DNA of 64,000 bases from Nonlabens ulvanivorans (lineage in GTDB: Bacteria > Bacteroidota > Bacteroidia > Flavobacteriales > Flavobacteriaceae): contig NZ_JPJI01000004.1 of assembly GCF_000732625.1 (NCBI RefSeq), positions 1-64,000 of the forward strand. The letters run 5' to 3'. Both the position numbers and the translations under genes were made by a program. The notes below the pieces were generated by a model. It had not been told where the DNA came from and ran no database searches. It was given only the letters and a program-made list of their open reading frames with translations. Positions 50,927 through 60,795 of the stretch are shown here, in pieces (the stretch's first letter is position 1; every line of letters begins with the position of its first letter).

Positions 50927-53371
50927 TTACCCTTCGAATTCAAAATCATCACCATCACCACCACCATTACTACGACTGTTTTTCTTCTTTTGATTAAATC
51001 TATATACAAAACTTAAGTTCACTTGTCTTTCTCTCCATTGAAACTCGCTATCTGTTATAAAATCGTCGGTTATTGTAGTGCTTTGTCTCTTACGACTATT
51101 AAATAAATCGCTAACGTTTAAGGATATAGTCGCGTCATCACCCATGATATCTTTACTAGCTGCAAGATTCATAGTGAAAATTCCGTCATTAGTACTTTGT
51201 GCGTTCTCTGATGCGCCTCGATAATTTAATCTAGTTTGTAAATCGATACCAGAAGGAATACTAAATTTTTGATTTAATCTAGCAAAGTAAGAAGTATTCT
51301 CATTATCAAAATTAGTCCCGTTAAAATCACCATCTGTAGTTGCATGGAATAAATTGAAGTCAGTATTTATAGTCCACCATTTAAAAGGTCTATAGGTAAG
51401 TGTTAGTTCATACCCTATACGTTCTTGCGTAGATAGGTTTACTGGTGTACGTCTGATGATAGGGTCTCCATTATCTGTTATCTCACCTGTATCTTCTTGT
51501 ATGAATTCCCAGTTATCATCACTACGGTTGTAATATATAGAAGTGCTTAAGGTTACTTTTTTCCATCTTCTTAAATATCCTAAATCTAAAGAGTTTGTAA
51601 AAGTAGGATCTAAATCTACATTACCTTGAAACACATTAGATTCACTAGATCTACTAGGGAAAGGGTTTAAGAAACGACCACGTGGTCTTCTTACACGTCT
51701 ATTGTATCCTAAAGTAATATTTTCACCATCTTGGATTTCATAACCTAAGTTAAGAGTAGGGAAGAGGCTGCTATAATCTTTCTTCTCTTCAGTATCAACT
51801 GTTTCTTGTCTTATGGTTACGTTGGTTTGCTCAAACCTTAAACCAGCAAGGAATGAGAATTTACCATATTCTTTACCGTATTGACCATAAACAGCATTTA
51901 CTAATTCTTCATAATCAAAGGTATTATTAAGACCAGCATCTGGCACAAGAGGACCAGTAGGGAAAGTTAATTGTTCTTCTAAGTAAAAGGAGTTACTAAT
52001 ATCGCGGTAATTTCCTCTATAACCAGCCTCAAATTGAGTATCTTCTCCTATAGGTAATACATAGTCAAATTGTGCCGTGGCATTTTGCTCATCTTCCTCA
52101 CTTAGTGTTCTCTCCACATCATTAATCGTATTTGTGGTTGTTTCAGTCTCTAAGATATTTGCATTTTGATCTTCCACTGACGTTGAGTATTGAATACTAG
52201 CTGTAATCTTCTGGCCGTTATCATCAAGATCATTTTTGTAATCTAATGAATACTGTATTCGCGTATCATCTTCTGATTCTGCTTCAGTACGAGAGGTAGC
52301 TTCATTTAGGTTACCATTTGCGTCTAAACGGTCAATAATGTTAGTGTTTAAATCATCGTCATTACCTAAACGATAAACAATGTTTGCTACAATACTAGAT
52401 TGATCATTAATAAAATACTCTGCACCTAAACTGGTAAAAAAGTTTCGACCTAATCGATCAAATACGCGCTCTTCATTCACAAAACTGTTTTGAGCTGTAG
52501 GTGATAAATATTCTGTGCTTGTGGTACTATTACCTGGTGTTTCTCTGTATCTAAAACCTGTATTTGTAAATAAGTTCCATTTCTCACTACGTAAGTTACC
52601 ATTAAATGATAATCCTAACTGTGGATTATAACCGGTGTCTAATTGCATAGAACCATTAAAGCCTAAAAGCTTATTTTTTCTAAGAATAATATTCAATATA
52701 CCTGCTGTACCTTCTGCATCATAACGTGCGCTTGGAGAAGTAATTACCTCTATCTTCTCAATTGCGTCAGATGGAATTTGTCTTAAAGCTTCGGCTCCAT
52801 TAAAACCAACGAGCGCACTAGGTCTTCCGTCGATTAAAATAGTTACATTGTCATTTCCTCTTAGGGCTACATTACCTTCTACATCTACAGATACTGATGG
52901 TACATTGTCTAATACGTCACTGGCGCTACCACCGCGTACAGTTAAATCTTTACCTATATTATATATTTTTTTATCTAATCGTATATCAACAGTCGTTTTC
53001 TCTGCAATAACAATTGCTGCATCTAATTCTGCAACATCAATTTCAAGTTCTATTGTACCATAATCCTTATCGGCAGTTAGAACTTCTGCTTTTTTAATTA
53101 AGGTCTTAAATGTGATGTATTCCCACTTCACATCATAAGTTCCAGGAGTTACTTGAATATTGTATTTTCCATCGATGTCAGTTATTCCACCTTGAGGAGT
53201 TGATCCTGGTTCAGTGCTTAGTAAAGATACGGTTGCAAATTCTAGAGGGCTTTTAGTAGACTGATCAACTAGAGTACCAGAAATGGTTATCATACCATCG
53301 GAATCTGGTTTTTGTGCTATCGCAAGAATAGGAAGGATTAAAATTGCGAGAAATAAGTATTGTAGTTTCAT
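50927..53371 (-). CDS. TonB-receptor-like outer membrane beta-barrel protein
   Basis: 814 residues. Signal peptide (about 1-19), carboxypeptidase-regulatory-like domain (TISGTLVDQSTKSPLEFATVSL... GGITDIDGKYNIQVTPGTYDVKWEY, about 28-100), plug domain (DLTVRGGSASDVLDNVPSVSVDVEGNVALRGNDNVTILIDGRPS, RYDAEGTAGILNIILRK) and a large barrel. It ends in a Lys/Asn/Gly/Asp-rich tail (NQKKKNSRSNGGGDGDDFEFEG) rather than an aromatic strand end. No SusD partner is adjacent, so a polysaccharide role is not indicated. Confidence 0.88.
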   Translation of the reverse strand: MKLQYLFLAILILPILAIAQKPDSDGMITISGTLVDQSTKSPLEFATVSLLSTEPGSTPQGGITDIDGKYNIQVTPGTYDVKWEYITFKTLIKKAEVLTADKDYGTIELEIDVAELDAAIVIAEKTTVDIRLDKKIYNIGKDLTVRGGSASDVLDNVPSVSVDVEGNVALRGNDNVTILIDGRPSALVGFNGAEALRQIPSDAIEKIEVITSPSARYDAEGTAGILNIILRKNKLLGFNGSMQLDTGYNPQLGLSFNGNLRSEKWNLFTNTGFRYRETPGNSTTSTEYLSPTAQNSFVNEERVFDRLGRNFFTSLGAEYFINDQSSIVANIVYRLGNDDDLNTNIIDRLDANGNLNEATSRTEAESEDDTRIQYSLDYKNDLDDNGQKITASIQYSTSVEDQNANILETETTTNTINDVERTLSEEDEQNATAQFDYVLPIGEDTQFEAGYRGNYRDISNSFYLEEQLTFPTGPLVPDAGLNNTFDYEELVNAVYGQYGKEYGKFSFLAGLRFEQTNVTIRQETVDTEEKKDYSSLFPTLNLGYEIQDGENITLGYNRRVRRPRGRFLNPFPSRSSESNVFQGNVDLDPTFTNSLDLGYLRRWKKVTLSTSIYYNRSDDNWEFIQEDTGEITDNGDPIIRRTPVNLSTQERIGYELTLTYRPFKWWTINTDFNLFHATTDGDFNGTNFDNENTSYFARLNQKFSIPSGIDLQTRLNYRGASENAQSTNDGIFTMNLAASKDIMGDDATISLNVSDLFNSRKRQSTTITDDFITDSEFQWRERQVNLSFVYRFNQKKKNSRSNGGGDGDDFEFEG

Positions 53372-53400
53372 TGTAGTTAATTTAGTTTCTACTAGGACTA

Positions 53401-53408
53401 CAAATCTA
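53401..53408 (-). promoter_or_regulatory. -7 element of the TonB-receptor-like gene
   Basis: Minus-strand TAGATTTG, 29 bp upstream of the ATG at 53371. Confidence 0.55.
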
Positions 53409-53511
53409 TCAGACGGTTTAAGCCGTCATTACTAAAGTTAAGTTAACTTAATGTTGGTTTTTTTTACAAATTTAAATTGACTATTTACACTTAACTACCA
53501 TGTGACTAGGC

Positions 53512-54618
53512 TTATAACTCATCGGACGGTTTTTCTTGACCACTTTCCATTAAGAAGGCTTTAAGAAACGCATCGATATCACCGTTCATAACGGCATCAA
53601 CATTACCGGTTTCGTGACCAGTTCTCACATCTTTAACTAACTTATAAGGATGCATTACATAATTACGTATTTGCGAGCCCCATTCTATCTTCATCTTTCC
53701 AGATTCTATCTCATCTCTCGCGGCATTACGTTTTTGTAGCTCAATTTCAAAAAGTTGAGATTTCAACATTTGCATTGCTTTTTCACGATTTTCTAATTGA
53801 GATCTGGTTTCCGAATTATGAATAACGATACCAGATGGATGGTGCGTCAGTATTGCTTTAGTCTCTACTTTGTTAACGTTTTGTCCACCAGCACCACTTG
53901 ATCTTGCAAAATCCCATTTAATATCTGCTGGATTGATATCTATTTCTATAGTATCATCTGCAAGAGGATAAACGTAAACAGAGGCAAATGAAGTGTGACG
54001 TTTTGCATTAGAATCAAATGGAGATATACGTACTAATCGATGTACACCGTTTTCTCCTTTTAACCACCCAAAACTATAATCGCCCTCAATTTCTAAGGTT
54101 ACCGTTTTAATACCTGCAACATCACCAGCTTGAAAATTGAGCTCTTTTACTTTATAATTATTTTTTTGCGCCCACATCATGTACATTCTCATCAACATCT
54201 CTGCCCAGTCGCAGGATTCTGTTCCACCAGCGCCAGCAGTTATTTGTAAAACAGCACTCATGTCATCACCTTCATTAGAAAGCATATTTTTAAACTCTAA
54301 CTTTTCTGTGATGTCAATCGCGGCATTATATTTAACCATGACTTCTTCTTCAGTAGCGTCACCTTCTTTAAAGAATTCATAAAGAACTTCTGCATCTTCG
54401 GCTAGAGTTGTGGCAGTGTCATAATCTGTAGTCCATTGTTTCTTATTACGCAATTCTTTCATGATCAGTTCTGCGGCCTTTGCGTCATTCCAGAAGTCAG
54501 GAGAAAAAGTCTTCTCTTCAAGATTAGTAATCTCGATTTCCTTAGCATCTATTTGTAGATAATCTTTTAAAGCGATAACACGTTCTTGTAACGTTTTGAG
54601 CTGATCTGTTGTGATCAT
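53512..54618 (-). CDS. prfB: Peptide chain release factor 2
   Basis: 368 residues, full length. Terminates translation at UGA and UAA. GGQ motif at 244-246 (SGAGGQNVNKVETKA) and the SPF anticodon-like tripeptide at 199-201 (RISPFDSNAKRHTS). The frame is open throughout, including the position near codon 22-26 where many bacteria carry a programmed +1 frameshift with an in-frame UGA (here ALKDYLQIDAKEI), so autoregulation by frameshifting is not present. Confidence 0.96.
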   Translation of the reverse strand: MITTDQLKTLQERVIALKDYLQIDAKEIEITNLEEKTFSPDFWNDAKAAELIMKELRNKKQWTTDYDTATTLAEDAEVLYEFFKEGDATEEEVMVKYNAAIDITEKLEFKNMLSNEGDDMSAVLQITAGAGGTESCDWAEMLMRMYMMWAQKNNYKVKELNFQAGDVAGIKTVTLEIEGDYSFGWLKGENGVHRLVRISPFDSNAKRHTSFASVYVYPLADDTIEIDINPADIKWDFARSSGAGGQNVNKVETKAILTHHPSGIVIHNSETRSQLENREKAMQMLKSQLFEIELQKRNAARDEIESGKMKIEWGSQIRNYVMHPYKLVKDVRTGHETGNVDAVMNGDIDAFLKAFLMESGQEKPSDEL

Positions 54619-54638
54619 ATATGGACTATGTTTAATTA

Positions 54639-54646
54639 CAAAAATA
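54639..54646 (-). promoter_or_regulatory. -7 element of prfB
   Basis: Minus-strand TATTTTTG, 20 bp upstream of the prfB ATG. Confidence 0.6.
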
Positions 54647-54738
54647 GGATTATTATCTGTCTTCTCAGCTATAGCAATAGGTCTATAATATATGAGAACT
54701 TACTAGGATGATATGTATGGCAGTTGTTATTTTTATCT

Positions 54739-54754
54739 CGCTTTCGCGGAAGCG
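54739..54754. repeat. Dispersed palindrome copy before the aldolase gene
   Basis: CGCTTTCGCGGAAGCG, one base off perfect, 14 bp before the aldolase ATG. Confidence 0.8.
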
Positions 54755-54768
54755 TAATTAATACAGAC

Positions 54769-55779
54769 ATGAAAATAGATTTAAGGAGTGATACAGTAAC
54801 AAAACCTACTGCTGCCATGATGCAGGCTATAATAAATGCTAATGTGGGCGATGACGTTTATAAGGAAGATCCAACAGTGAACCTGCTAGAGCAACGTATT
54901 GCAGAAATGTTTGGTATGGAAACAGCTTTATACTTTCCTACAGGTAGTATGGCAAATCAGGCAGCTATAAAGCTACATACGCAACCTGGTGAGCAATTGA
55001 TATGTGATAAGTATGCTCATGTTTATAATTATGAAGGTGGTGGTGTTTCATTTAATAGCGGTGTTTCTTGTAAATTGGTTGATGGTCATCGCGGTATGAT
55101 TACCGCCCAGCAGGTAGAGGATCATATTAATCCGCCAGATTTTTATCATAGTCCTTTAACGACATTAGTATGTTTAGAAAACACTACAAATAAAGGTGGA
55201 GGCGCTTGTTATTCCCTAGATACTTTTAGAGAGATAAAAGCAGTAACAGATAAACATCAACTGGGACTACATCTAGATGGTGCACGTTTATGGAATGCAC
55301 TGGTTGCCACCAATCAAGATCCTAAGTCGTATGGTGAGATCTTTGACACGATATCTGTATGCTTATCTAAAGGAATGGGAGCACCTATGGGAACTGTTTT
55401 AATAGGGGAAAATGAAATAATGAAAAATGCCATAAGAGTACGTAAGGTTCTAGGTGGTGGAATGAGACAAGTAGGGTTTATGGCAGCGGCAGGATTACAT
55501 GCATTAGATCATCATTTCCCACTATTAAAAGAAGATCATAATAGGGCAAAGCAGCTAGCGATTGCTTTATCTGAAATGAGTGCTGTTACCAAGGTGGAAC
55601 CTGTAGAAACCAACATTGTTATTTTTAATGTGAATAATGAAGATGCCTTCACAAAATACCTTGATAAGCATCAAATTATTTATAGTGATATGGGGCATGG
55701 AAAATTAAGATTAGTTACCCATTATGATTACACTGCAGAAATGCATGAACAAATGTTGGCTGTTTTAAGAAAATTTTAA
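54769..55779 (+). CDS. Low-specificity L-threonine aldolase
   Basis: 336 residues from the ATG at 54769, where the family-typical MKIDLRSDTVTKPT begins; the frame extends to 54724 but that part includes the dispersed palindrome. PLP enzyme that cleaves threonine or allo-threonine to glycine and acetaldehyde. YFPTGSMANQAAIKLH, LVCLENTTNKGGG, LHLDGARLWNA and the PLP lysine in SVCLSKGMGAPMG, followed by RKVLGGGMRQVG, are all present. Confidence 0.94.
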   Translation: MKIDLRSDTVTKPTAAMMQAIINANVGDDVYKEDPTVNLLEQRIAEMFGMETALYFPTGSMANQAAIKLHTQPGEQLICDKYAHVYNYEGGGVSFNSGVSCKLVDGHRGMITAQQVEDHINPPDFYHSPLTTLVCLENTTNKGGGACYSLDTFREIKAVTDKHQLGLHLDGARLWNALVATNQDPKSYGEIFDTISVCLSKGMGAPMGTVLIGENEIMKNAIRVRKVLGGGMRQVGFMAAAGLHALDHHFPLLKEDHNRAKQLAIALSEMSAVTKVEPVETNIVIFNVNNEDAFTKYLDKHQIIYSDMGHGKLRLVTHYDYTAEMHEQMLAVLRKF

Positions 55780-55941
55780 TATATTTATAGTTGTAGAGTC
55801 CTGTTTTTATGTAGTTGGTCGATGATAGTGGTCATTTTAACAAACTGTTGTCATTTAGTAGAGAAAATATTCTAGTAAAACTTCTTATTGACTGACCTTT
55901 GCAACTCAAATTAATTATTAAAACAAATTAACACCTCAAAA

Positions 55942-57048
55942 ATGAAAAGACTAATACTTTCTTTAGTAGCTGTAGCTACTGCGACTGTAGGTTTTGCACA
56001 AGACTTACCTTCTAATCCAGAGCCAGGAAAATGTTACGTTCGTTGTACTACACCAGATGTGTATGAAAATGAAACTGTATCAATACAATCTACACCTTCT
56101 TATAAGAAGTTAAGTGTTGTACCTGCAACTTATGAAACTGTAACTGAAAGAGTTCTTGTAAAAGAAGCTTCTAAGCAATTACGTGTTATACCTGCAACTT
56201 ATAAGACTGAAACTCGTACTTATGTAAAGAAACAAGCAGGATCTACTATTACTATTTCTCCAGCTTCTTTTGGTAAGTCAACTGAAACTATTGAAATTAA
56301 GCCGGCTTATGCACAATGGGAAATGAGTTCTGTACCACCAGCAGAGTGTACTTCTTCTAACCCAGATGACTGTCGTTACTGGTGTTATAAAGGTTACCCA
56401 GCTGAGTATACTACAGTTTCTGTAACTACTCTTGCAAATGACGCTAGCTTTAACAGAGTACCTGTAGCTGAGCAATCAGGTACTTATACTGTACGTGTAG
56501 TTGATCAACCAGCACGTGTTGAAGAAATTGATATCCCTGCAGAATATGCTAACATCACTCGTACTATCCTTAAGTCTGATGCTGCTACTACAGAGTCTGT
56601 AGTTCCTTCAACTCAACAAACTATTACTCGTGAGAAGTTAGTTTCTAAAGGTGGTCTTACTGTATGGTCTGAGGTTGATTGTGCTCTTGTTGAAGAGAAC
56701 AACCTTCAAATCAACTGGGCAACTGGAAGTTCTACATTAACTTCAGCTGATAAAGCTGAGATCGATGCAAAGTTACTTTCTGTTCTTAACAACACTCCAG
56801 GTTCTAAAGTAGAAGTTGCTTCACATACAGATTCTAGAGGTTCTAAGACTTCTAACCAAGCTTTATCTGAAAGACGTGCACAGTCTGTTGCTAACTACTT
56901 AATCTCTAAAGGTATCAACAACTCTCGTATCGTTGCAAATGGTTATGGTGAAAACCGTCTTAAAAACCGTTGTGCTGATGGAGTTTCTTGTACTGAGCGT
57001 GAGCACAAAGCAAACCGTCGTACTACATTCCGTTTAATCAACAACTAA
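55942..57048 (+). CDS. OmpA-family protein with tandem Pro-Ala-Tyr repeats
   Basis: 368 residues. Signal peptide MKRLILSLVAVATATVGFAQ. Residues 55-235 hold about six repeats of roughly 18-20 residues around PA(T/E)Y, for example VVPATYETVTERVLVKEA, VIPATYKTETRTYVKK and IPAEYANITRTILK. The C-terminal OmpA domain (about 252-368) has LQINWATGSSTLTSADKAEID and ASHTDSRGSKTSNQALSERRAQSVANYL for peptidoglycan binding. Eight cysteines (31, 35, 136, 144, 148, 247, 344, 350) suggest disulfides. Codon choice is strongly uniform (ACT, TCT, GCT, AAC), suggesting high expression. Probably an abundant outer-membrane-associated structural protein. Confidence 0.88.
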   Translation: MKRLILSLVAVATATVGFAQDLPSNPEPGKCYVRCTTPDVYENETVSIQSTPSYKKLSVVPATYETVTERVLVKEASKQLRVIPATYKTETRTYVKKQAGSTITISPASFGKSTETIEIKPAYAQWEMSSVPPAECTSSNPDDCRYWCYKGYPAEYTTVSVTTLANDASFNRVPVAEQSGTYTVRVVDQPARVEEIDIPAEYANITRTILKSDAATTESVVPSTQQTITREKLVSKGGLTVWSEVDCALVEENNLQINWATGSSTLTSADKAEIDAKLLSVLNNTPGSKVEVASHTDSRGSKTSNQALSERRAQSVANYLISKGINNSRIVANGYGENRLKNRCADGVSCTEREHKANRRTTFRLINN

Positions 57049-57083
57049 TCATTGATTAGTAGTCGATAGACTATCAAGTATAA

Positions 57084-57118
57084 AAAAATCCCGTCTAGTA
57101 AACTAGACGGGATTTTTG
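57084..57118. terminator. Terminator of the OmpA gene
   Basis: AAATCCCGTCTAG-taaa-CTAGACGGGATTT with A and T tracts on both sides, between convergent genes. Confidence 0.93.
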
Positions 57119-57176
57119 CTTTTACAATGTTTTATAATTCCGCGGCGATGTTACATCGTTTATATTGTGATTAATA

Positions 57177-57500
57177 TTATTTAAACATGTCCATACCAGG
57201 GATATTAGGCATTCCGTCCTTTGCAACCGCTGCTACTTCATTTTCATAAATGCCTTCTGCTTTATCTAAAGCTTTATTAAGTATTAAAATCAGATAATCT
57301 TCTAACTGTTCTTTATCTTCTAATAACGCATCATCAATATGAATACTTTTAATGATACGACTTGCTGTAACGGTTACATTTAGTAAATCATCAGATGATT
57401 TTTCATCGACAAGAACGGTATCCATTCTTTTCTTTGTCTCTTCAACTTTTTGCTGGGTTTCTTTAAGTTTCCCCATCATACCCATCATATCTCCAAACAT
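57177..57500 (-). CDS. YbaB/EbfC-family nucleoid-associated protein
   Basis: 107 residues. Small dimeric DNA-binding protein: an N-terminal helix with Met-rich start ([29 protein letters not shown]), a central beta sheet ([18 protein letters not shown]) and a C-terminal helix ([19 protein letters not shown]). The usual dnaX/recR neighbours are absent. Confidence 0.9.
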   Translation of the reverse strand: MFGDMMGMMGKLKETQQKVEETKKRMDTVLVDEKSSDDLLNVTVTASRIIKSIHIDDALLEDKEQLEDYLILILNKALDKAEGIYENEVAAVAKDGMPNIPGMDMFK

Positions 57501-57526
57501 AATTTATAAGTTTTAATTGTTTGCAA

Positions 57527-57534
57527 CAAAATTA
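57527..57534 (-). promoter_or_regulatory. -7 element of ybaB
   Basis: Minus-strand TAATTTTG, 26 bp upstream of the ATG at 57500. Confidence 0.55.
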
Positions 57535-57604
57535 TAACATCCGTTAAACCTCACCTAAATAAGAGGTCTGTTTTATATATTGCAACGTTTTTTAATAAGC
57601 ACGA

Positions 57605-59662
57605 ATGAAAGAGCATCAAGCACCGATTGCAAAAAAAATACCTCACGTACACGAGGCTCATGGACATCAACGAATCGATAATTACCACTGGATGACACAA
57701 CGAGATGCTCCAGAAGTAATTAATTATCTTAATCAAGAGAACGATTATTATGAAAAGATGACAGCTCATACTAAACAGTTGAAGGTTGATCTATTTGAAG
57801 AAATTAAAAGTCGCATTAATGAGGATGATGAATCAGTTCCTTATTTCTGGAATGGTTACTGGTATTACACTAAAATGAAAAAAGGAGAAAGTTATCCTTT
57901 TTACTATCGTAAAAAAGAATCTCTTTCTAATAAAGAAGAGCTGCTTTTTAATGTAAACGAGATGGCAATCGGTCATGAGTTTTTTCAATTAACTGGTATG
58001 AGTGTATCGCCAGATAATACAATGGTTTCTTATGGTGTAGATACTGTAGGAAGACGTCAATACACCATTTATATTAAAGACCTGCAAACTCATAAAGTTA
58101 TGCCTCAGGCATTAGAGTTAACTACCGGTGGTGCTGTTTGGGATGCAAATAATAACACACTATTTTTTGTTAGAAAAGATGAACAAACTCTAAGAGCAAA
58201 TCAGATTTTTAAATATAAATTGGGTGCTCATCCAGATACAGCCACTATTGTCTATCAAGAGGATGATGAGATTTACAATTGTTATGTATATAAATCAAAG
58301 TCTAGAGAATACATCATGATTAAATCATCATCAACATTAACTGATGAAGTAAGATTTATAAAAGCAAATCAACCTGATAGTGAATTTAAAGTAGTACAAC
58401 CTCGTACAGACCAAATTGAATATAGTGTACTACATTACGGTGATCATTTTTATATAATGACTAATAAAGATGATGCGACCAACTTTAAAATAATGAAGAC
58501 TGAGGTTACTAAACCTGAAATGGAGAATTGGGTAGATGTAATTCCTCATCAGTCAGATGTACTTCTAGAAGATTTTGAAATTTTTAAAAAATACCTTGTA
58601 ATATCTGATCGTTTTAATGGTCTCAATAGAATCCGTATTAAATCGTGGGATGATACCGTAGATTACTTTCTGCCTTTTGATAATGAAACTTATACCGCAT
58701 TCACTGGAGGTAATTATGATTTTGATACTGTAAAATTAAGATATCAATATAATTCATTAACCACGCCACCTTCTGTTATTGAATTTGACATGGATAGTAG
58801 GGAAGAAGAAGTACTTAAAATTCAAAAGGTACAAGACCCTAAGTTTACACCTGATGATTACACATCAGAACGAGTTTGGGCAACGGCCGCCGATGGTGTT
58901 AAAGTTCCAATAAGCCTTGTCTATAAAAAAAGTCTAAAGAGGAGTTCTGGTAACCCTTTACTATTATATGGTTATGGTAGTTATGGATCGACAATAGATC
59001 CTTACTTTTCAATCTCTAGATTAAGTTTATTAGATCGTGGTTTTATATATGCTATTGCACACATACGTGGAAGTGAGTATTTAGGTAGGCCATGGTATGA
59101 AGACGGTAAAATGTTTGCAAAACGCAATACTTTTACTGATTTTATTGCGTGTAGTGAACACCTTATTAATAACAACTTCACATCGCCATCACATTTATAC
59201 GCAAGTGGTGGTTCTGCTGGTGGTTTATTAATGGGTGCCATTATGAATATGGCTCCACAATTATATAACGGTATTCTAAGCGCTGTTCCATTTGTAGATG
59301 TGGTCACAACGATGCTCGATGACTCCATTCCATTAACTACTGGAGAATATGATGAATGGGGAAATCCCAACCATAAAGATAGCTATGAATACATGTTGAG
59401 TTACTCACCATATGATCAAGTGGCTAAACATGATTACCCTAACGTACTTATCACAACCGGTTATCACGATTCACAAGTTCAGTATTGGGAACCTGCAAAA
59501 TGGGTTGCAAGGTTAAGAGAACTTAAAACAGATAACAATTTATTGTTATTTAAAACAGACATGACTAGCGGTCATAGCGGTGCTTCTGGAAGATATGATG
59601 CTTTAAAAGAGGTGGCGATAGACTATGCATTTTTGCTAGATTTAGAACAAATAGAAAGCTAG
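57605..59662 (+). CDS. Prolyl oligopeptidase-family peptidase (oligopeptidase B-like)
   Basis: 685 residues. N-terminal seven-bladed propeller gating domain (starting IPHVHEAHGHQRIDNYHWM, with NQENDYYEKM) and a C-terminal alpha/beta-hydrolase: YGSYGSTIDPYFSISRLSLLDRG, nucleophile S537 in ASGGSAGGLLMG, YHDSQVQYWEPAKW with the Asp and SGHSGASGR with the His. The HSGASGR ending is typical of oligopeptidase B, which cuts short peptides after basic residues. No signal peptide, so cytoplasmic. Confidence 0.93.
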   Translation: MKEHQAPIAKKIPHVHEAHGHQRIDNYHWMTQRDAPEVINYLNQENDYYEKMTAHTKQLKVDLFEEIKSRINEDDESVPYFWNGYWYYTKMKKGESYPFYYRKKESLSNKEELLFNVNEMAIGHEFFQLTGMSVSPDNTMVSYGVDTVGRRQYTIYIKDLQTHKVMPQALELTTGGAVWDANNNTLFFVRKDEQTLRANQIFKYKLGAHPDTATIVYQEDDEIYNCYVYKSKSREYIMIKSSSTLTDEVRFIKANQPDSEFKVVQPRTDQIEYSVLHYGDHFYIMTNKDDATNFKIMKTEVTKPEMENWVDVIPHQSDVLLEDFEIFKKYLVISDRFNGLNRIRIKSWDDTVDYFLPFDNETYTAFTGGNYDFDTVKLRYQYNSLTTPPSVIEFDMDSREEEVLKIQKVQDPKFTPDDYTSERVWATAADGVKVPISLVYKKSLKRSSGNPLLLYGYGSYGSTIDPYFSISRLSLLDRGFIYAIAHIRGSEYLGRPWYEDGKMFAKRNTFTDFIACSEHLINNNFTSPSHLYASGGSAGGLLMGAIMNMAPQLYNGILSAVPFVDVVTTMLDDSIPLTTGEYDEWGNPNHKDSYEYMLSYSPYDQVAKHDYPNVLITTGYHDSQVQYWEPAKWVARLRELKTDNNLLLFKTDMTSGHSGASGRYDALKEVAIDYAFLLDLEQIES

Positions 59663-59674
59663 CAAAATTTTATG

Positions 59675-59682
59675 TAAATTTG
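59675..59682 (+). promoter_or_regulatory. -7 element of the cysteine-synthase-like gene
   Basis: TAAATTTG, 47 bp upstream of the ATG at 59730. Confidence 0.55.
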
Positions 59683-59701
59683 CCAAGTTTTTGGAATGTT
59701 C

Positions 59702-59711
59702 TGAACGTTCA
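59702..59711. promoter_or_regulatory. Palindromic operator candidate
   Basis: TGAACGTTCA, a perfect 10-bp palindrome between the -7 element and the ATG of the cysteine-synthase-like gene, in the leader region. It could bind a repressor; no factor is assigned. Confidence 0.35.
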
Positions 59712-59729
59712 AAAAATTAAACCCTATTT

Positions 59730-60770
59730 ATGAATAAAGACATAAAAGCTTACGATAGTGTGCTAGATCTTATAGGTGATACTCCACTTATTAAACTATC
59801 AACTACAACAGCTCATTATACTGGAGAATTTTTTGCAAAAGTAGAAGCATTCAATCCAGGTCACTCCTCAAAGGATCGAATAGCTCTTCATATCATTGAA
59901 GAAGCAGAACGTAAAGGAATATTAAAACCAGGCGATACTATAATTGAAACTACCTCTGGTAATACAGGTTTTAGTATAGCCATGGTAAGTCGCATTAAAG
60001 GATATGATTGTATTCTTGCTGTAAGTTCTAAATCAAGTGCAGATAAAATTGACATGCTCAAATCAATGGGAGCAAAAGTTTATGTATGTCCTGCACATGT
60101 TAGTGCTGATGATCCTCGCAGTTATTACGAGGTCGCTAAGCGTCTACATGAAGAGATTAAAAATAGCATATACATCAATCAATATTTCAATGAACTTAAT
60201 ATAGAAGCTCATTATAGAAGTACAGGTCCTGAAATTTGGGAACAAACTGGCGGACAGATTACGCACCTAGTAGCCTGTAGTGGTACTGGTGGTACGATAT
60301 CTGGTACCGCACGTTTTCTTAAAGAGCAAAACCCTGATATCGAGATTTTAGGAGTTGATGCTTATGGTAGTGTTCTTAAAAAATACCACGAAACTAAAGA
60401 ATTTGACTCAGAAGAGATTTATCCATATCGTATTGAAGGTCTAGGTAAAAATTTAATTCCTACCGCAACAGATTTTGACAACATCGATTACTTTGTAAAA
60501 GTTAAAGATGAAGATGCAGCACATATGGCTCGTAAAATATCTCAAACCGAAGGCCTTTTTGTTGGGTATACTAGTGGTGCAGCAATGCAGGCAGTAAAAC
60601 TTCTCAATGACGAAGGGCGATTTGATGAGAACTCTAAAGTAGTCATCATTTTTCCTGATCATGGCTCACGTTATATGAGTAAAATTTATAATGATCAGTG
60701 GATGCAGGATCAAGGCTTTTTTGACTCTAAATCGACGGCTACAGAGCAGCATATAGAGTACATTAAGTAA
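59730..60770 (+). CDS. PLP-dependent cysteine-synthase/cystathionine-beta-synthase-like enzyme
   Basis: 346 residues. Fold-type II beta-family PLP enzyme: PLP lysine K48 in [20 protein letters not shown] at 74-80, phosphate loop [10 protein letters not shown] (183-192) and SGAAMQAV. It lacks CBS tandem domains and is longer than CysK. The next gene is an alpha-oxoamine synthase. In Bacteroidota a CysK/CBS-like cysteate synthase (phosphoserine plus sulfite) and a serine-palmitoyltransferase-like enzyme make the sulfonolipid base capnine; the adjacency makes cysteate synthase a good alternative to cysteine or cystathionine synthesis. Upstream sits a palindrome TGAACGTTCA. Confidence 0.85.
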   Translation: MNKDIKAYDSVLDLIGDTPLIKLSTTTAHYTGEFFAKVEAFNPGHSSKDRIALHIIEEAERKGILKPGDTIIETTSGNTGFSIAMVSRIKGYDCILAVSSKSSADKIDMLKSMGAKVYVCPAHVSADDPRSYYEVAKRLHEEIKNSIYINQYFNELNIEAHYRSTGPEIWEQTGGQITHLVACSGTGGTISGTARFLKEQNPDIEILGVDAYGSVLKKYHETKEFDSEEIYPYRIEGLGKNLIPTATDFDNIDYFVKVKDEDAAHMARKISQTEGLFVGYTSGAAMQAVKLLNDEGRFDENSKVVIIFPDHGSRYMSKIYNDQWMQDQGFFDSKSTATEQHIEYIK

Positions 60771-60795
60771 TCTTAATATTTTTTTCACATAACAT

